DNA of 64,000 bases from Lysinibacillus capsici. GTDB taxonomy: Bacteria; Bacillota; Bacilli; Bacillales_A; Planococcaceae. The notes beneath the pieces are model-generated. The model made no database searches and was not told the origin of the DNA. It worked only from the letters and a program-made list of their open reading frames with translations. The stretch covers positions 1 to 64,000 of the forward strand of contig NZ_PXXX01000002.1 of NCBI RefSeq assembly GCF_003367505.1. Reading direction: 5' to 3'. How positions within the stretch are numbered: the stretch's first letter is position 1; each line of letters opens with the position of its first letter. The position numbers were made by a program, and so were the translations under genes. This document shows, in pieces, positions 8,732 through 19,739 of this stretch.

Positions 8732-9556
8732 ATGAATCCAAAAGATCTAACTGTCATTGAGCATATAGAAGAATTAAGAAAACGGCTGTTCATTGTTGCC
8801 GTTTTCTTTGTTCTAGCTATGGCCGGCGCCTTTTTTGTCGCAAAGCCACTTGTAAAATACCTTCAAATGACTGGAGCCAAATATAATATAGAGCTTCATG
8901 CATTTGACGTAGTCACACCACTTGCAATTTATATACAAGTTGTTTTTATAATTGCATTTATTATTTCATCACCCGTGTTGATGTATCAATTATGGTCGTT
9001 TATTAGCCCTGGATTAAGGGAAGTAGAGCGTAAAGCAACTCTAAGCTATATTCCGTATTCATTTTTATTGTTTCTTGCAGGGTTATCTTTTTCGTACTTT
9101 TTACTATTCCCATATGTCATCAAATTCATGATGAATTTATCGAATGATTTGGAGATACAGCAAACCATTGGTATACATGAGTATTTTACATTCTTGTTTA
9201 AGCTTACAATACCGTTCGGTTTCCTTTTCCAGTTGCCAATTGTTGTTTTATTCTTTTCACGAATTGGCATATTAAGTCCGGAATTACTAATTCGTATTCG
9301 TAAATACTCGTACTTCGGTTTATTTGTATGTGCTGCGATTATTGCACCACCTGAGTTGGCTTCGCATTTAATGGTTTCAGTTCCGCTGTTTATTTTGTAT
9401 GAAATTAGTATTATGATTTCACGAATTGGCTATAAGAAATATCTTAAATCCGAAGAGATTCGATTAAAAGAAGAACAGGAAGCGGAACAAAAGCGCCAGA
9501 TTGAAGAAGCACTTGAGCAGCAACGACGACAAATAGAAGAATTGAATCAACAGTAA
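8732..9556 (+). CDS. tatC: Twin-arginine translocase subunit TatC
   Basis: TatC is the membrane receptor for twin-arginine signal peptides. The 274 residues start with the family motif VIEHIEELRKRLF and show about six transmembrane helices, SFISPGLREVERK in the first loop after helix 2, and a glutamate- and glutamine-rich coiled-coil tail (about residues 240-274) longer than that of many homologues. It directly follows tatA, forming a minimal two-subunit Tat system. A strong terminator follows at 9562. Confidence 0.95.
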   Translation: MNPKDLTVIEHIEELRKRLFIVAVFFVLAMAGAFFVAKPLVKYLQMTGAKYNIELHAFDVVTPLAIYIQVVFIIAFIISSPVLMYQLWSFISPGLREVERKATLSYIPYSFLLFLAGLSFSYFLLFPYVIKFMMNLSNDLEIQQTIGIHEYFTFLFKLTIPFGFLFQLPIVVLFFSRIGILSPELLIRIRKYSYFGLFVCAAIIAPPELASHLMVSVPLFILYEISIMISRIGYKKYLKSEEIRLKEEQEAEQKRQIEEALEQQRRQIEELNQQ

Positions 9557-9561
9557 TAAAT

Positions 9562-9596
9562 AAAGCTCGGTGCCCTAAATGGGACACCGAGCTTTT
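9562..9596. terminator. Terminator between tatC and the convergent ydiL-like gene
   Basis: The stem AAAGCTCGGTGCCC/GGGACACCGAGCTTTT has T-rich sequence on both sides and probably acts for both converging genes. Confidence 0.75.
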
Positions 9597-9633
9597 GTGT
9601 TATTTTTGCATCTTACAATCGCTTTACAAAAAT

Positions 9634-10398
9634 TTATTGCATTTTTTCGAGTTCTTGAAGAAACTTTTGCAATGGTTCCGCATAGAATTGTACAAGTGTC
9701 ACAAATCCATTAAGCATGACGTGTGCAATAATAGACGTCCAAATGCGCTTTGTTTTGTGATATAAAAAGGCGAAAATTAAACCACAAATGGTATAAAGCA
9801 AGATATGTGAGAAGTCGAAGTGGATAATCGCAAAGAAAATGGCACTCACAATTGCTGCCACCCAGAAATTTGTTGTTTGGACAAGCGAGCCAAAGATCAC
9901 TCTACGGAAGACGAATTCTTCTAAGATTGGCCCGAATACAACAATTGCTAATATGGCGATGGGAGCACCTTTAGCTATCGCGACAATATCTGCAGTATTT
10001 TGTGAGCCTCCTTCAATACCGAAAACAGCCATCTCAATAGCTGCACCAATCATTTGTCCAAAGAACACTAGGAAGAAGCCGATGATTCCCCACACAATGG
10101 TAAGAGGTATCGTTTCTTTTTTTCCTTGGTAAATGTTCCAAAATGCTTTATCTCGAGATGTAAGGATTAAGCTTAAAATGAGCGCTACCGCAAAACTTAG
10201 TGCGATATACCAACCTTGAGTAATAGGAGCCGCTTGTTCAGAAGCTAAACCAGTTACCTTCATGATGAGCCTATGGAACGGTAAGAGCAACCATCTGCTA
10301 GAGATTTGCATCAAGATATAAATCAGCAAAACATACAGGGCTGTTTTTTTATGTTTCGTTACTTTTTGAGAATTAGTCACAGTCAAAATCCTTTCCAT
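9634..10398 (-). CDS. ydiL: CPBP-family intramembrane metalloprotease (YdiL-like)
   Basis: A 254-residue polytopic membrane protein of the CAAX-protease/bacteriocin-processing (CPBP, formerly Abi) family. The candidate catalytic motif EEFVFRRVIFG (Glu-Glu with Arg) lies at about residues 160-170, followed by the HFDF histidine motif around residue 195, with roughly 7-8 hydrophobic segments. The position, convergent with tatC and divergent from groES, matches B. subtilis ydiL. In other bacteria such proteins can give self-immunity to bacteriocins or process prenylated proteins; the substrate here is unknown. It begins after AAAGGAAGC on the minus strand. Confidence 0.85.
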   Translation of the reverse strand: MERILTVTNSQKVTKHKKTALYVLLIYILMQISSRWLLLPFHRLIMKVTGLASEQAAPITQGWYIALSFAVALILSLILTSRDKAFWNIYQGKKETIPLTIVWGIIGFFLVFFGQMIGAAIEMAVFGIEGGSQNTADIVAIAKGAPIAILAIVVFGPILEEFVFRRVIFGSLVQTTNFWVAAIVSAIFFAIIHFDFSHILLYTICGLIFAFLYHKTKRIWTSIIAHVMLNGFVTLVQFYAEPLQKFLQELEKMQ

Positions 10399-10462
10399 TC
10401 ATATGCTTCCTTTCTATTGTAGAGGAATATGGAAAGAAAACAAAATTTTTTGAAGTTCTGAC

Positions 10463-10491
10463 TTGCAAAAAAAAGAGTGATTGATTATCAT
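10463..10491 (+). promoter_or_regulatory. Sigma-A promoter of groES-groEL
   Basis: TTGCAA at 10463-10468 and TATCAT at 10486-10491 are separated by 17 bp. The predicted start of transcription is a few bases before the CIRCE element. Confidence 0.6.
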
Positions 10492-10501
10492 AATAATTGT
10501 G

Positions 10502-10528
10502 TTAGCACTCATTGATATAGAGTGCTAA
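10502..10528. promoter_or_regulatory. CIRCE operator for HrcA
   Basis: A perfect inverted repeat, TTAGCACTC-N9-GAGTGCTAA, lies just after the promoter and 41 bp before groES. This is the exact CIRCE consensus bound by the heat-shock repressor HrcA. Confidence 0.98.
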
Positions 10529-10569
10529 TAAATATCAACAATTATTTAACTATTAGGAGGTTGTTTCAC

Positions 10570-10854
10570 TTGTTAAGACCACTAGGAGATCGTATTGTAA
10601 TTGAACTAATCGAGGTAGAAGAAAAATCTGCATTCGGTATTGTACTACCTGACTCTGCAAAAGAAAAACCACAAGAAGGTAAAGTAGTAGCAGTTGGGAC
10701 AGGTCGTGTATTAGAGAACGGGCAACGTGTAGAGCTTGACGTTAAAGTTGACGACCGCATTATTTTCTCTAAATACGCTGGCACAGAAGTTAAATTTGAA
10801 GGTAATGAATACCTAATTTTACGCGAAAGCGATATTCTTGCAATTATTGAATAA
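10570..10854 (+). CDS. groES: Co-chaperonin GroES
   Basis: GroES caps the GroEL folding chamber. The 94-residue product starts with [19 protein letters not shown] and has the mobile loop at about residues 18-30 and a C-terminal [14 protein letters not shown] choose TTG 10570, 9 nt after AGGAGG, which gives the family length; an upstream GTG at 10522 falls inside the CIRCE half-site and would add 16 residues with no homology. It is co-transcribed with groEL and repressed by HrcA through CIRCE. Confidence 0.96.
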   Translation: MLRPLGDRIVIELIEVEEKSAFGIVLPDSAKEKPQEGKVVAVGTGRVLENGQRVELDVKVDDRIIFSKYAGTEVKFEGNEYLILRESDILAIIE

Positions 10855-10977
10855 GAACTTTAAAGGCACCTTACGTAAGGTGAATACTTATTGTTTGCAT
10901 AACAAATGTGACAATAAGGTGAAATTGATATAAATATATTGAAGAAGCTTAACGAATATTCCATTTCAGGAGGGTAA

Positions 10978-12615
<1,638 letters not shown>

Positions 12616-12654
12616 GATTTAGTTAGTCTATAAGCACAATCTTTTAAGTAATAT

Positions 12655-12690
12655 GACCACTTTCCATAGTTTTATGGAAAGTGGTTTTTT
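12655..12690 (+). terminator. Terminator of groES-groEL
   Basis: The stem GACCACTTTCCATAG/ATGGAAAGTGGT with a TTTT loop is followed by a run of six Ts. Confidence 0.85.
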
Positions 12691-12914
12691 ATTTTGATTT
12701 TTTATTAGAACAGAGTTTAAATAAAAATCCTTAAATTTTCTTCGCTATATAATATCCGGAATTTACAATGAGCTGTTTTAATTTCTACCGGAACAATAAT
12801 TTTAGCGAATTAAAACCCGCCAGTAGTGGAATATTTATCTACTGAATGTATGCATAATCTATAATTAAAAATTTTCCTGTTGTTTTTCAATGGATTATCA
12901 CTTACAATACAAAT
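12691..12914. other. AT-rich spacer before the Fur-controlled operon
   Basis: No ORF or recognisable RNA was found between the groEL terminator and the Fur box. It probably holds the core promoter of the uptake operon, but I could not settle on one -35/-10 pair. Confidence 0.4.
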
Positions 12915-12934
12915 GAAAATGATAATCGTTATCA
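12915..12934. promoter_or_regulatory. Fur box in front of the uptake operon
   Basis: GAAAATGATAATCGTTATC matches 17 of 19 positions of the Fur consensus, and its core TGATAATCGTTATCA is a near-perfect 7-1-7 repeat. It lies 33 bp before the permease start, so the operon should be switched on by iron shortage. Confidence 0.9.
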
Positions 12935-12967
12935 TTGATTAATAGTTAAATAGATAGAGGTGAAATC

Positions 12968-14047
12968 TTGAATAAACAGGAAGCTAACAGAATAGGGACG
13001 GGCAATATTTATTATGTTATTATCTTGCTTTTAATAGCCTCCATTTTAATATCTGCCGTTTTTTCTGTATCAATAGGACAAGTCAGCATTCCTTTCAAGC
13101 AATCGATGGATATTTTGCTACATACTATATCCAATGGAAAACTTGGAACACTTGATAGTGTGGAAAGTGAATCCTATTTGAATATTATTCTACAGGTCAG
13201 AATGCCGCGTGTGGTTTTTGCCTTATTGATTGGTGTCGGTCTTGCATTGTGTGGGGCTGTCATGCAGGCAGTTGTCCAAAACCCGCTTGCTGATCCATAC
13301 ATACTTGGTATTTCTTCAGGAGCGTCATTAGGTGCAACCTTTGCTATTCTAGTTGGTTTTGGGAGTAGTGCATTGTTAGCACAATTTGGAGTAGCCTTTG
13401 GTGCATTTGCAGGGGCGATGATTACCTCTATGGCAGTGCTTATCTTATCCAGCATTGGAGGTAAAGCAACCTCAGTAAAATTGGTTTTATCAGGGGTTGT
13501 TATCGGTGCATTATGTAGTTCGTTTTCAAGCCTTATCATCTTTTTTGCCAATAATGCAGAGGGCATTAAAACTGTTACGTTCTGGTCTATGGGGAGTTTA
13601 GCATCTGCCAGCTGGGACAAAACACCAATTTTAACAATCGTGATTGTACTAGGAGCTGCATTATTCCTTTTCCAACATCGTGTGCTAAACACAATGCTAC
13701 TTGGAGATGAATCAGCTATCACCTTAGGGATCAATTTAAGTGCTTATCGTAAATTATATATGATTCTTACCTCGCTTATTACAGGAACGATGGTCGCTTA
13801 TGCAGGTATGATCGGTTTTGTTGGTTTAATTATTCCTCATATCACAAGAGGTATTTTCGGTGCAGATCACAAACGATTAATGTTAGGAACATTGCTCTTA
13901 GGAGGCCTTTTCATGATTTGGGCTGATATTCTGTCTAGAACATTAATCCAAAATGTGGAATTACCGATTGGTATTATTACTTCTGTCATTGGGTCACCAT
14001 TATTTATCTATATGATTGTAAAAAAAGGTTACAACTTCGGAGGGTAG
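12968..14047 (+). CDS. FecCD-family ABC transporter permease (iron-siderophore type)
   Basis: A 359-residue inner-membrane permease with about nine to ten hydrophobic helices. Family signatures include RMPRVVFALLIGVGLALCG, QAVVQNPLADPYILGISSGA and GFVGLIIPHITR. It would import ferric siderophore, heme or a corrinoid with the ATPase and binding protein that follow. The start is TTG 12968 behind GAGGTG, 33 bp after the Fur box, so iron is the most likely cargo class. The next gene starts 4 bp after its stop. It is clearly paralogous to the permease at 44388. Confidence 0.9.
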   Translation: MNKQEANRIGTGNIYYVIILLLIASILISAVFSVSIGQVSIPFKQSMDILLHTISNGKLGTLDSVESESYLNIILQVRMPRVVFALLIGVGLALCGAVMQAVVQNPLADPYILGISSGASLGATFAILVGFGSSALLAQFGVAFGAFAGAMITSMAVLILSSIGGKATSVKLVLSGVVIGALCSSFSSLIIFFANNAEGIKTVTFWSMGSLASASWDKTPILTIVIVLGAALFLFQHRVLNTMLLGDESAITLGINLSAYRKLYMILTSLITGTMVAYAGMIGFVGLIIPHITRGIFGADHKRLMLGTLLLGGLFMIWADILSRTLIQNVELPIGIITSVIGSPLFIYMIVKKGYNFGG

Positions 14048-14051
14048 AACA

Positions 14052-14813
14052 ATGGAATTAGTAGCAAAGGAAATAGAAGTAAAAATCGGCAAAAAGGAAA
14101 TCGTAAAAAACATATCCATTCATGTGAATAAGCAACAATTTGTGGGCTTAATCGGACCAAACGGATGCGGAAAATCAACTTTACTGAAAAGCATTTATAA
14201 AAGCCTAGTACCTCAAAAAGGGATGGTCTTCTTAGATGATTTAGATGTTTTAAAAAGCGCCGAAAAAAAGATTTCTCAACACTTAGGTGTAGTTGGACAA
14301 TTCAATGAAATGCACTTTGATTTAACGGTACAACAAATGGTGATGTTAGGTAGAACACCTCATAAAAAAATGCTAGAGTCAGATAACCAAAAGGATTTTG
14401 ACATCGTAGAAGAGGCATTGACAAGAACGAACTTACAATCTTATAGAGAGCGCAGTTTTCTTTCACTATCTGGTGGTGAAAAGCAAAGGGTTATTTTAGC
14501 TAGAACGATTGCCCAGCAGCCTAAATTTATGATTTTGGATGAACCAACAAATCATTTAGATATTCGTTATCAAATTGAAATACTATCCTGTGTAAAAAGT
14601 TTAAACATCGGTGTTTTAGCAGCTCTTCATGATCTAGAAATGGCAGCACATTACTGTGATTATCTTTATGCAGTAAAAGATGGTGAAATCTATGCACATG
14701 GTACACCCCAAGAAGTTTTAACACCAGAAACAATAGAAGCTTTATATCATATCAAATGTCAAACGTTTACTAATCCAGTGACGAATGGATTAGGCTTTGC
14801 ATATGGACTGTAG
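14052..14813 (+). CDS. ABC transporter ATP-binding protein for iron complex uptake
   Basis: A 253-residue FecE/FhuC-type ATPase. Walker A GPNGCGKSTLLKS, signature LSLSGGEKQRVILAR and Walker B MILDEPTNHLD are intact. Its ribosome binding site, GGAGG, lies within the end of the permease gene, which points to coupled translation. It is closely related to the ATPase at 45440: both carry GRTPHKK and the same spacing of motifs, as if one transporter set arose by duplication. Confidence 0.92.
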   Translation: MELVAKEIEVKIGKKEIVKNISIHVNKQQFVGLIGPNGCGKSTLLKSIYKSLVPQKGMVFLDDLDVLKSAEKKISQHLGVVGQFNEMHFDLTVQQMVMLGRTPHKKMLESDNQKDFDIVEEALTRTNLQSYRERSFLSLSGGEKQRVILARTIAQQPKFMILDEPTNHLDIRYQIEILSCVKSLNIGVLAALHDLEMAAHYCDYLYAVKDGEIYAHGTPQEVLTPETIEALYHIKCQTFTNPVTNGLGFAYGL

Positions 14814-14823
14814 GAGGAAAAAC

Positions 14824-15834
14824 ATGAAGAAAAAATTATTATTAGGAATTGGTTTAGCAGCTTTATTAACATTAACAGCCTGCGGTAACACATCAAAAGA
14901 TACATCTAAGGAAACACAAACAAAAGAGCATTATCCACTGACAATTGAGAACTTTTCAAAGGCTGAAGGTGGATCAACATGGGAAAAGAAAGATCAAGTA
15001 TTTGATAAAGCACCAGAAAGAATTATGGCAAATACACGCCCAGCTGCAGAATTATTATTACATTTAGGATTAGGCGATAAAATCGTTGGTGTTGGTGCAA
15101 ACTTTGGTGCAGTTGATAAAGCTGTTGAAGAAGAGTATGCAAAGCTAAATATTTTAAGTGATGAATATGTTGGGAAAGAGGTTACATTAGGTACTGATCC
15201 TGATTTAGTATTTGGTCGTGGTGGCTTATTTGATAATGCTGAATGGGGAGTAGGGACAGTAGATTCGCTTAATGAAATGGGTGTAAAAACATATGTTTTA
15301 GAGTCATCCGTAACAGGCGGCACGTATGATTCTATTTATAAAGATATAAAGAATATTGGTGAAATTTTTAATGTTCAAGACAAAGCAGATAGCTTTATTA
15401 AAGAATTAAAAGGTCGACAACAAGATATTTCCTCAAAATTAGAAAGTATAAAAGAAGAAAAAACATTTGCCTATTTGCATACAAATGATCCAAAAGAGCT
15501 TTTTGTTTATCCAGCACACGATGAAACATTCTTTAATGATGCATTCAAAATGGTTAAATTAGATAATATTTTTAAAGATGAAACAGGCGATGTAAGTGTT
15601 GAAACATTAATTGCAGCAGATCCAGATGTATTAATTCTTCCTAACTGGGATGGTTCTGATTTGACAAAAGTACGTGAAGAAATTTATGCGAATCCTAAAC
15701 TATCAAGCATGAAGGCTATTAAAAATAAACAAATGTATATTGTAGATTACAATTACATGTTTGGCTATGGCTATAACACAATTGATGGAATGGAAGCATT
15801 AGCAAAAGAAATGTATCCAGACTTATTTAAATAA
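14824..15834 (+). CDS. Iron-complex/corrinoid-type substrate-binding lipoprotein
   Basis: A 336-residue cluster-B (TroA/FepB/BtuF-like) binding protein of the ABC importer. The signal peptide ends in a clear lipobox, LTLTAC, so Cys20 should be lipid-anchored outside the membrane. The mature part has the two-lobed pattern with PERIMANTRPAAELLLHLGLGDKIVGVG and a C-terminal KNKQMYIVD strand. The start is ATG 14824 behind TAGGAGG; ATG-like codons further upstream lie in the ATPase gene. It is the third gene of the Fur-boxed operon. The ligand cannot be read from sequence; a hydroxamate or catecholate siderophore is the usual expectation. Confidence 0.9.
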   Translation: MKKKLLLGIGLAALLTLTACGNTSKDTSKETQTKEHYPLTIENFSKAEGGSTWEKKDQVFDKAPERIMANTRPAAELLLHLGLGDKIVGVGANFGAVDKAVEEEYAKLNILSDEYVGKEVTLGTDPDLVFGRGGLFDNAEWGVGTVDSLNEMGVKTYVLESSVTGGTYDSIYKDIKNIGEIFNVQDKADSFIKELKGRQQDISSKLESIKEEKTFAYLHTNDPKELFVYPAHDETFFNDAFKMVKLDNIFKDETGDVSVETLIAADPDVLILPNWDGSDLTKVREEIYANPKLSSMKAIKNKQMYIVDYNYMFGYGYNTIDGMEALAKEMYPDLFK

Positions 15835-15844
15835 AACAAAAAGT

Positions 15845-15889
15845 GCTGTCCTAGCGGGTCGAATAAATGACACGTTAGGGCAGCGTTTT
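15845..15889 (+). terminator. Terminator of the Fur-controlled uptake operon
   Basis: A 12-bp stem with G-T pairs (GCTGTCCTAGCG with CGTTAGGGCAGC) is followed by TTTTC. Confidence 0.7.
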
Positions 15890-15913
15890 CTTAATACGGA
15901 GGAATAATTATTG

Positions 15914-16570
15914 TTATGGCTGTAGAAGCTGCTCTTTATTTAATATTGTGGTTATTAACTTAGAATTTTCATTGTTCCAGCAGACGGATACAGGATGCTG
16001 CTGATCGAGATAGAGTAATTGGGTAAAAAGGTCTTTCCTTGTTTTTTTTATGTTGGTGGTATCAAGCAAATATGGCGATAGGATTGGCAACAAGCCTGTT
16101 TTAAAAAGAGCCTCTTTTAAAGTCCAAAACTCATAAAAAACATGTAAAGGCTGATGAGAGACCAATTGACGCTCTGTCTCAGAAAGCGCATATATCATCA
16201 TATCTTCACTCACTGGCTTTATTTCTTCAACATCAATGCCCACTCGTCCGATAGTGGTGACTGCTAACACGATCCAATCCCCAGAATGAGAGAGATTAAA
16301 ATCTCCCTGCCAATGAGGGTGTCCTGCAATATAAGGGCGCCCAAATTCATTATGAGCTAGTTGTAACAGAACGTCATCTATATAGGGAAGGAGTGCCCAT
16401 CTAATAAGAGTGCTACCTAGCAACGCTCTTTGCTGATCCTGCCAGTGCTTGTATTGCTGAACTTTTCTTTGCACCTCAAAAGGGAGTACTTTAAGGAAAG
16501 CATCCCGTTCTGGTGGTGCTAACTGTACTCCTAGAGGAAGTGCAAATAACTGTATAGTTTGTTTTATCAT
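15914..16570 (-). CDS. Sfp-type 4'-phosphopantetheinyl transferase
   Basis: A 218-residue enzyme that moves phosphopantetheine from CoA onto the serine of carrier domains. The Mg-binding VGIDVEEI, the FNLSHSGDWIVLA strand and the FWTLKEALFKTGLLP motif are those of the Sfp group (about 224 residues). Its ATG overlaps the TGA of the reductase-type NRPS gene (ATGA), so the two are coupled. That makes the carrier domain of that protein its obvious target; it may also serve other carrier proteins in the cell. The C-terminal part (from about residue 180) is less typical. Confidence 0.9.
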   Translation of the reverse strand: MIKQTIQLFALPLGVQLAPPERDAFLKVLPFEVQRKVQQYKHWQDQQRALLGSTLIRWALLPYIDDVLLQLAHNEFGRPYIAGHPHWQGDFNLSHSGDWIVLAVTTIGRVGIDVEEIKPVSEDMMIYALSETERQLVSHQPLHVFYEFWTLKEALFKTGLLPILSPYLLDTTNIKKTRKDLFTQLLYLDQQHPVSVCWNNENSKLITTILNKEQLLQP

Positions 16571-19500
16571 CTTATATTGACTTGTTTTGGTTCAGGAAAG
16601 TAGCCTGTATCAATGCCATATTGAATCATTCTGTAAATAAAGGCTTTATTTGGTGCCGCACATTCAATCTTGGTATGAGCTAAAAATTCTATCGTTTTTT
16701 TGCAATTGAAGATAAATGGGGAGTCACTTGCTCCATCACCTTCAAGCTGCGCAATGGCTAACGATAAATATTCCTGTACATCTTTTGAATGATCACCATT
16801 TAATAGCCAATCTGTATACTCTTGTGTTGACACAATTGTTAGGTCATAACCAATTTCCTTAAGCATATCGATTAATTCTAAATAAGTAAGCGATACAGGG
16901 TTACATAAATGGAAGACATGGCCGTTGGTTGCTGGCTGGCTTGCCAAAGAAACAAGTGCCTGACTAGCATAATTGATTGGTGTGAAGTCAACATGCCATT
17001 GTGCGGTAGGTGTTTTACCTAAATAAAGCATTGATTTAATCATACGGTAAAAGGCATTGTCATCGATATTACGTTGGAATTTACCTGTTTCAGAATGACA
17101 GCTTAAATTTCCTACACGATAAATGGAGACAGGGATTGCATCCTGTACAGCGTTTCGAACAAGGTTTTCTGCTTCTAGCTTACTTTGAGTATAAACATTA
17201 TCAAGCTTTACATTGTAATTGAAGTTACCTTTTGCTTCATTTGGTCCCCATTGTATGGCGGCTAGCTCCTCTGGAATGCCAATTGTAGATACATAATGGA
17301 AATGCACACCTGGTTTCTGTTTGGCTATTTCAAGCAAGTAGCGAGTTCCATTCACATTGACATTATTAAAATGATCAGCTGCACCAAAATGACGTACATC
17401 TGCACCACAATGAATGATAGCATTAATTTCTTTCATAATGATTTTTTCATCTTTATCAGATAAGTGTAGTCGTTGCTTCCCTAAGTCACCTTGGATAACA
17501 GTAATACGATCTTTCATCTGCTGAGCAATAGTATTGCCAAAATAAAATTGCATACTCTCTCTTAGTTTATCTTCAATCGTAGTTTGGGTGCTTGGTCGAA
17601 TAAGGCAAAATATGTGCGCAGTTGTTGTTGCTAATAGCTCATATAATACATGACTACCTAAATAACCTGTAGCACCTGTTAGTAATACCGATGTCATTGG
17701 CAAGGGCTTCACATTTTGGGAGACTTTTAGAGGACTAGGCTCCATTAAGTCCTTGAATACAATGCTTTTAGCTGGCTCGTCTTGATCTTCAATCGCTTCT
17801 GGTTGATAATGACGAATATAATGATCTAGTTCAGCAATCGTTTGATATTGGAAGAAATCCTGAATCTTTAAGAATGGTATATGTTTTTTCACTTGTACAA
17901 GAATCTCGAGCACTTTTAGCGAATGCCCTCCGATATGAAAGAAGTTATCGTGAATGCCAATTGGCTCAATACCGAGTACAAATTCCCATGCAGTAGCAAG
18001 CATACGCTGTGTATCATTTTCTGGGGCAATATATGTAGTACTGCGTGATAAAGATAATTCCAATGAAGCTAAGTGTTTTCGATCAATTTTTCCTGTAGGG
18101 GATAATGGCATTTCTTGCAATTCAATAAATTGCTCTGGCACCATATAATCTGGTAAAAGATTTGCTAAGTAGTCCCTTAAAAGATTCTCCTCAAGCTGCA
18201 TCCCACTTGCCACCGTATAGTAGGCAAATAAATGATTATTCCCATCAGCCATTTTCTTTGCAATGATCACAGCTTCCTGAATGCTCGTATGATTGCTCAA
18301 TACTGTTTCGATTTCTCCAAGTTCAATACGGAAGCCTCTTACTTTAATTTGAGAGTCTTTACGTCCAACAAATTCAATGACACCAGTTGGCGATAGTCGA
18401 ACTAAATCACCTGTTCGATACATTTTTTGATCTGGCTTTAAGAGATGAGGTACAAATACTTCAGCTGTTTTTTCAGGCTGATGTAAATAACCTGCTGCTA
18501 AACCAGCACCAGCAATACATAATTCTCCGATTACATTAACGGGACATAGCTGATCGTCCGTATTAATAACATACATTTCATAATTGGCGATTGGTCTACC
18601 AATAGGGATACTAGATTGCATGTCTGTTATCTGACTTTTCACCTTAAAATAGGAGGACAATACTGTACATTCAGTTGGTCCATACACATTAATAATTTCT
18701 GTAGAGAGTCCAAATTTGTCTTGCCATTTTTGAACAATGGCAGGCAATAGGGCTTCACCACCTACAGATAAATAATTTAATGTCGAAAGCTTTTTTCTAT
18801 AGCTTACTGGTAAATGTGTAGCTAGCTGTGTAAAGAAAGCATTTGGAACAGTAGCGGTCGTTACTTGCTCACGGTCGATCATATCAGCAAATGCCTCAAT
18901 GGACAAACGCTCTATACTTGTAAGCATATGAAGTCTTGCACCTGAAAATAAAGCGGTAAAAGTTTCTGTTATAGAAGGGTCAAAACTAAAAGAAATAAAC
19001 TGGGAATAAACATCTTCTTTAGTTGAATGGTAGATTCGTTGATTATCTGTTATTAAATTAATGACAGCCTCATGCTTAAGCATGACGCCTTTTGGCTTAC
19101 CTGTTGAACCAGATGTATAAATAATATAGGCTAAATCGAATGGAAGAATTTCACATTGGATATTTTCCTGTGAATATCCTTGCTCCATTTGGTTGATTGT
19201 GAACACTGTGCGTGTTTGGGAATCATTATGTATAAAATCATTCAGTAGAGCTGTATGTTCGTTTTTCGTTATGATAAATGGAGCACCTGTATCGTTTAAT
19301 AGGTACTGACAACGTTCTTTTGGATAGCTCGGATCAATGGGAACATAAACTCCACCAGCTTTCAGGATACCTAACAAACTAATGACAGTTTCTTTACTGC
19401 GTTCCATAACTATCGCTACATAGTTTCCTTTTTGTAGACCGTTGGCAACTAACATATGAGCAACTTGGTTGGATTGTTCATTTAGCTGACGGTAGGTAAG

Positions 19501-19737
19501 TTTACCACCTTCATAGGATAATGCGATTCGTTCCGCAAATTTTTGTGCTGCCTGATAAAATACGTCAGGTATTGTGGTGTTTTGATCGTAGTCAGCTATT
19601 GTACGGTTTAACGTTTGATATGCGAGTAAGTCTTCTCTGTTTAATAATTGTGTACTATTGGATTGAAGTGTTTGTTGGTCAAAAGAAAGCATATTATTCT
19701 GTGATGGGTGTACATCAAATTCTTTTTTATTATTCAA
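16567..19737 (-). CDS. Single-module NRPS-like adenylation-carrier-thioester reductase
   Basis: A 1,056-residue protein with three parts. The adenylation domain (about 30-570) shows LTYRQLNEQSN, LKAGGVYVPIDP, YIIYTSGSTGKPKGV, NVYGPTECT, YRTGDLVRLS and MPLSPTGKIDRK. The carrier domain has FHIGGHSLKVLEI, with the attachment Ser near residue 607. The terminal reductase (about 680-1040) starts with VLLTGATGYLGSHVL and has the YTQSK active-site pair. The order A-T-R predicts loading of an amino or other carboxylic acid and NADPH-dependent release as aldehyde or alcohol. Asp of FSFDPSITE aligns with the residue that holds the alpha-amino group, favouring an amino-acid substrate. There is no condensation domain. 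The start is TTG 19737, with TAGGAG 9 nt upstream; it is coupled to the PPTase gene. Confidence 0.9.
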   Translation of the reverse strand: MNNKKEFDVHPSQNNMLSFDQQTLQSNSTQLLNREDLLAYQTLNRTIADYDQNTTIPDVFYQAAQKFAERIALSYEGGKLTYRQLNEQSNQVAHMLVANGLQKGNYVAIVMERSKETVISLLGILKAGGVYVPIDPSYPKERCQYLLNDTGAPFIITKNEHTALLNDFIHNDSQTRTVFTINQMEQGYSQENIQCEILPFDLAYIIYTSGSTGKPKGVMLKHEAVINLITDNQRIYHSTKEDVYSQFISFSFDPSITETFTALFSGARLHMLTSIERLSIEAFADMIDREQVTTATVPNAFFTQLATHLPVSYRKKLSTLNYLSVGGEALLPAIVQKWQDKFGLSTEIINVYGPTECTVLSSYFKVKSQITDMQSSIPIGRPIANYEMYVINTDDQLCPVNVIGELCIAGAGLAAGYLHQPEKTAEVFVPHLLKPDQKMYRTGDLVRLSPTGVIEFVGRKDSQIKVRGFRIELGEIETVLSNHTSIQEAVIIAKKMADGNNHLFAYYTVASGMQLEENLLRDYLANLLPDYMVPEQFIELQEMPLSPTGKIDRKHLASLELSLSRSTTYIAPENDTQRMLATAWEFVLGIEPIGIHDNFFHIGGHSLKVLEILVQVKKHIPFLKIQDFFQYQTIAELDHYIRHYQPEAIEDQDEPAKSIVFKDLMEPSPLKVSQNVKPLPMTSVLLTGATGYLGSHVLYELLATTTAHIFCLIRPSTQTTIEDKLRESMQFYFGNTIAQQMKDRITVIQGDLGKQRLHLSDKDEKIIMKEINAIIHCGADVRHFGAADHFNNVNVNGTRYLLEIAKQKPGVHFHYVSTIGIPEELAAIQWGPNEAKGNFNYNVKLDNVYTQSKLEAENLVRNAVQDAIPVSIYRVGNLSCHSETGKFQRNIDDNAFYRMIKSMLYLGKTPTAQWHVDFTPINYASQALVSLASQPATNGHVFHLCNPVSLTYLELIDMLKEIGYDLTIVSTQEYTDWLLNGDHSKDVQEYLSLAIAQLEGDGASDSPFIFNCKKTIEFLAHTKIECAAPNKAFIYRMIQYGIDTGYFPEPKQVNIR

Positions 19738-19739
19738 TT

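Noticed and set aside
10522..10569. GroES start at 10522
   Set aside because: The codon lies within the CIRCE half-site; TTG 10570 behind AGGAGG gives the correct co-chaperonin N-terminus.
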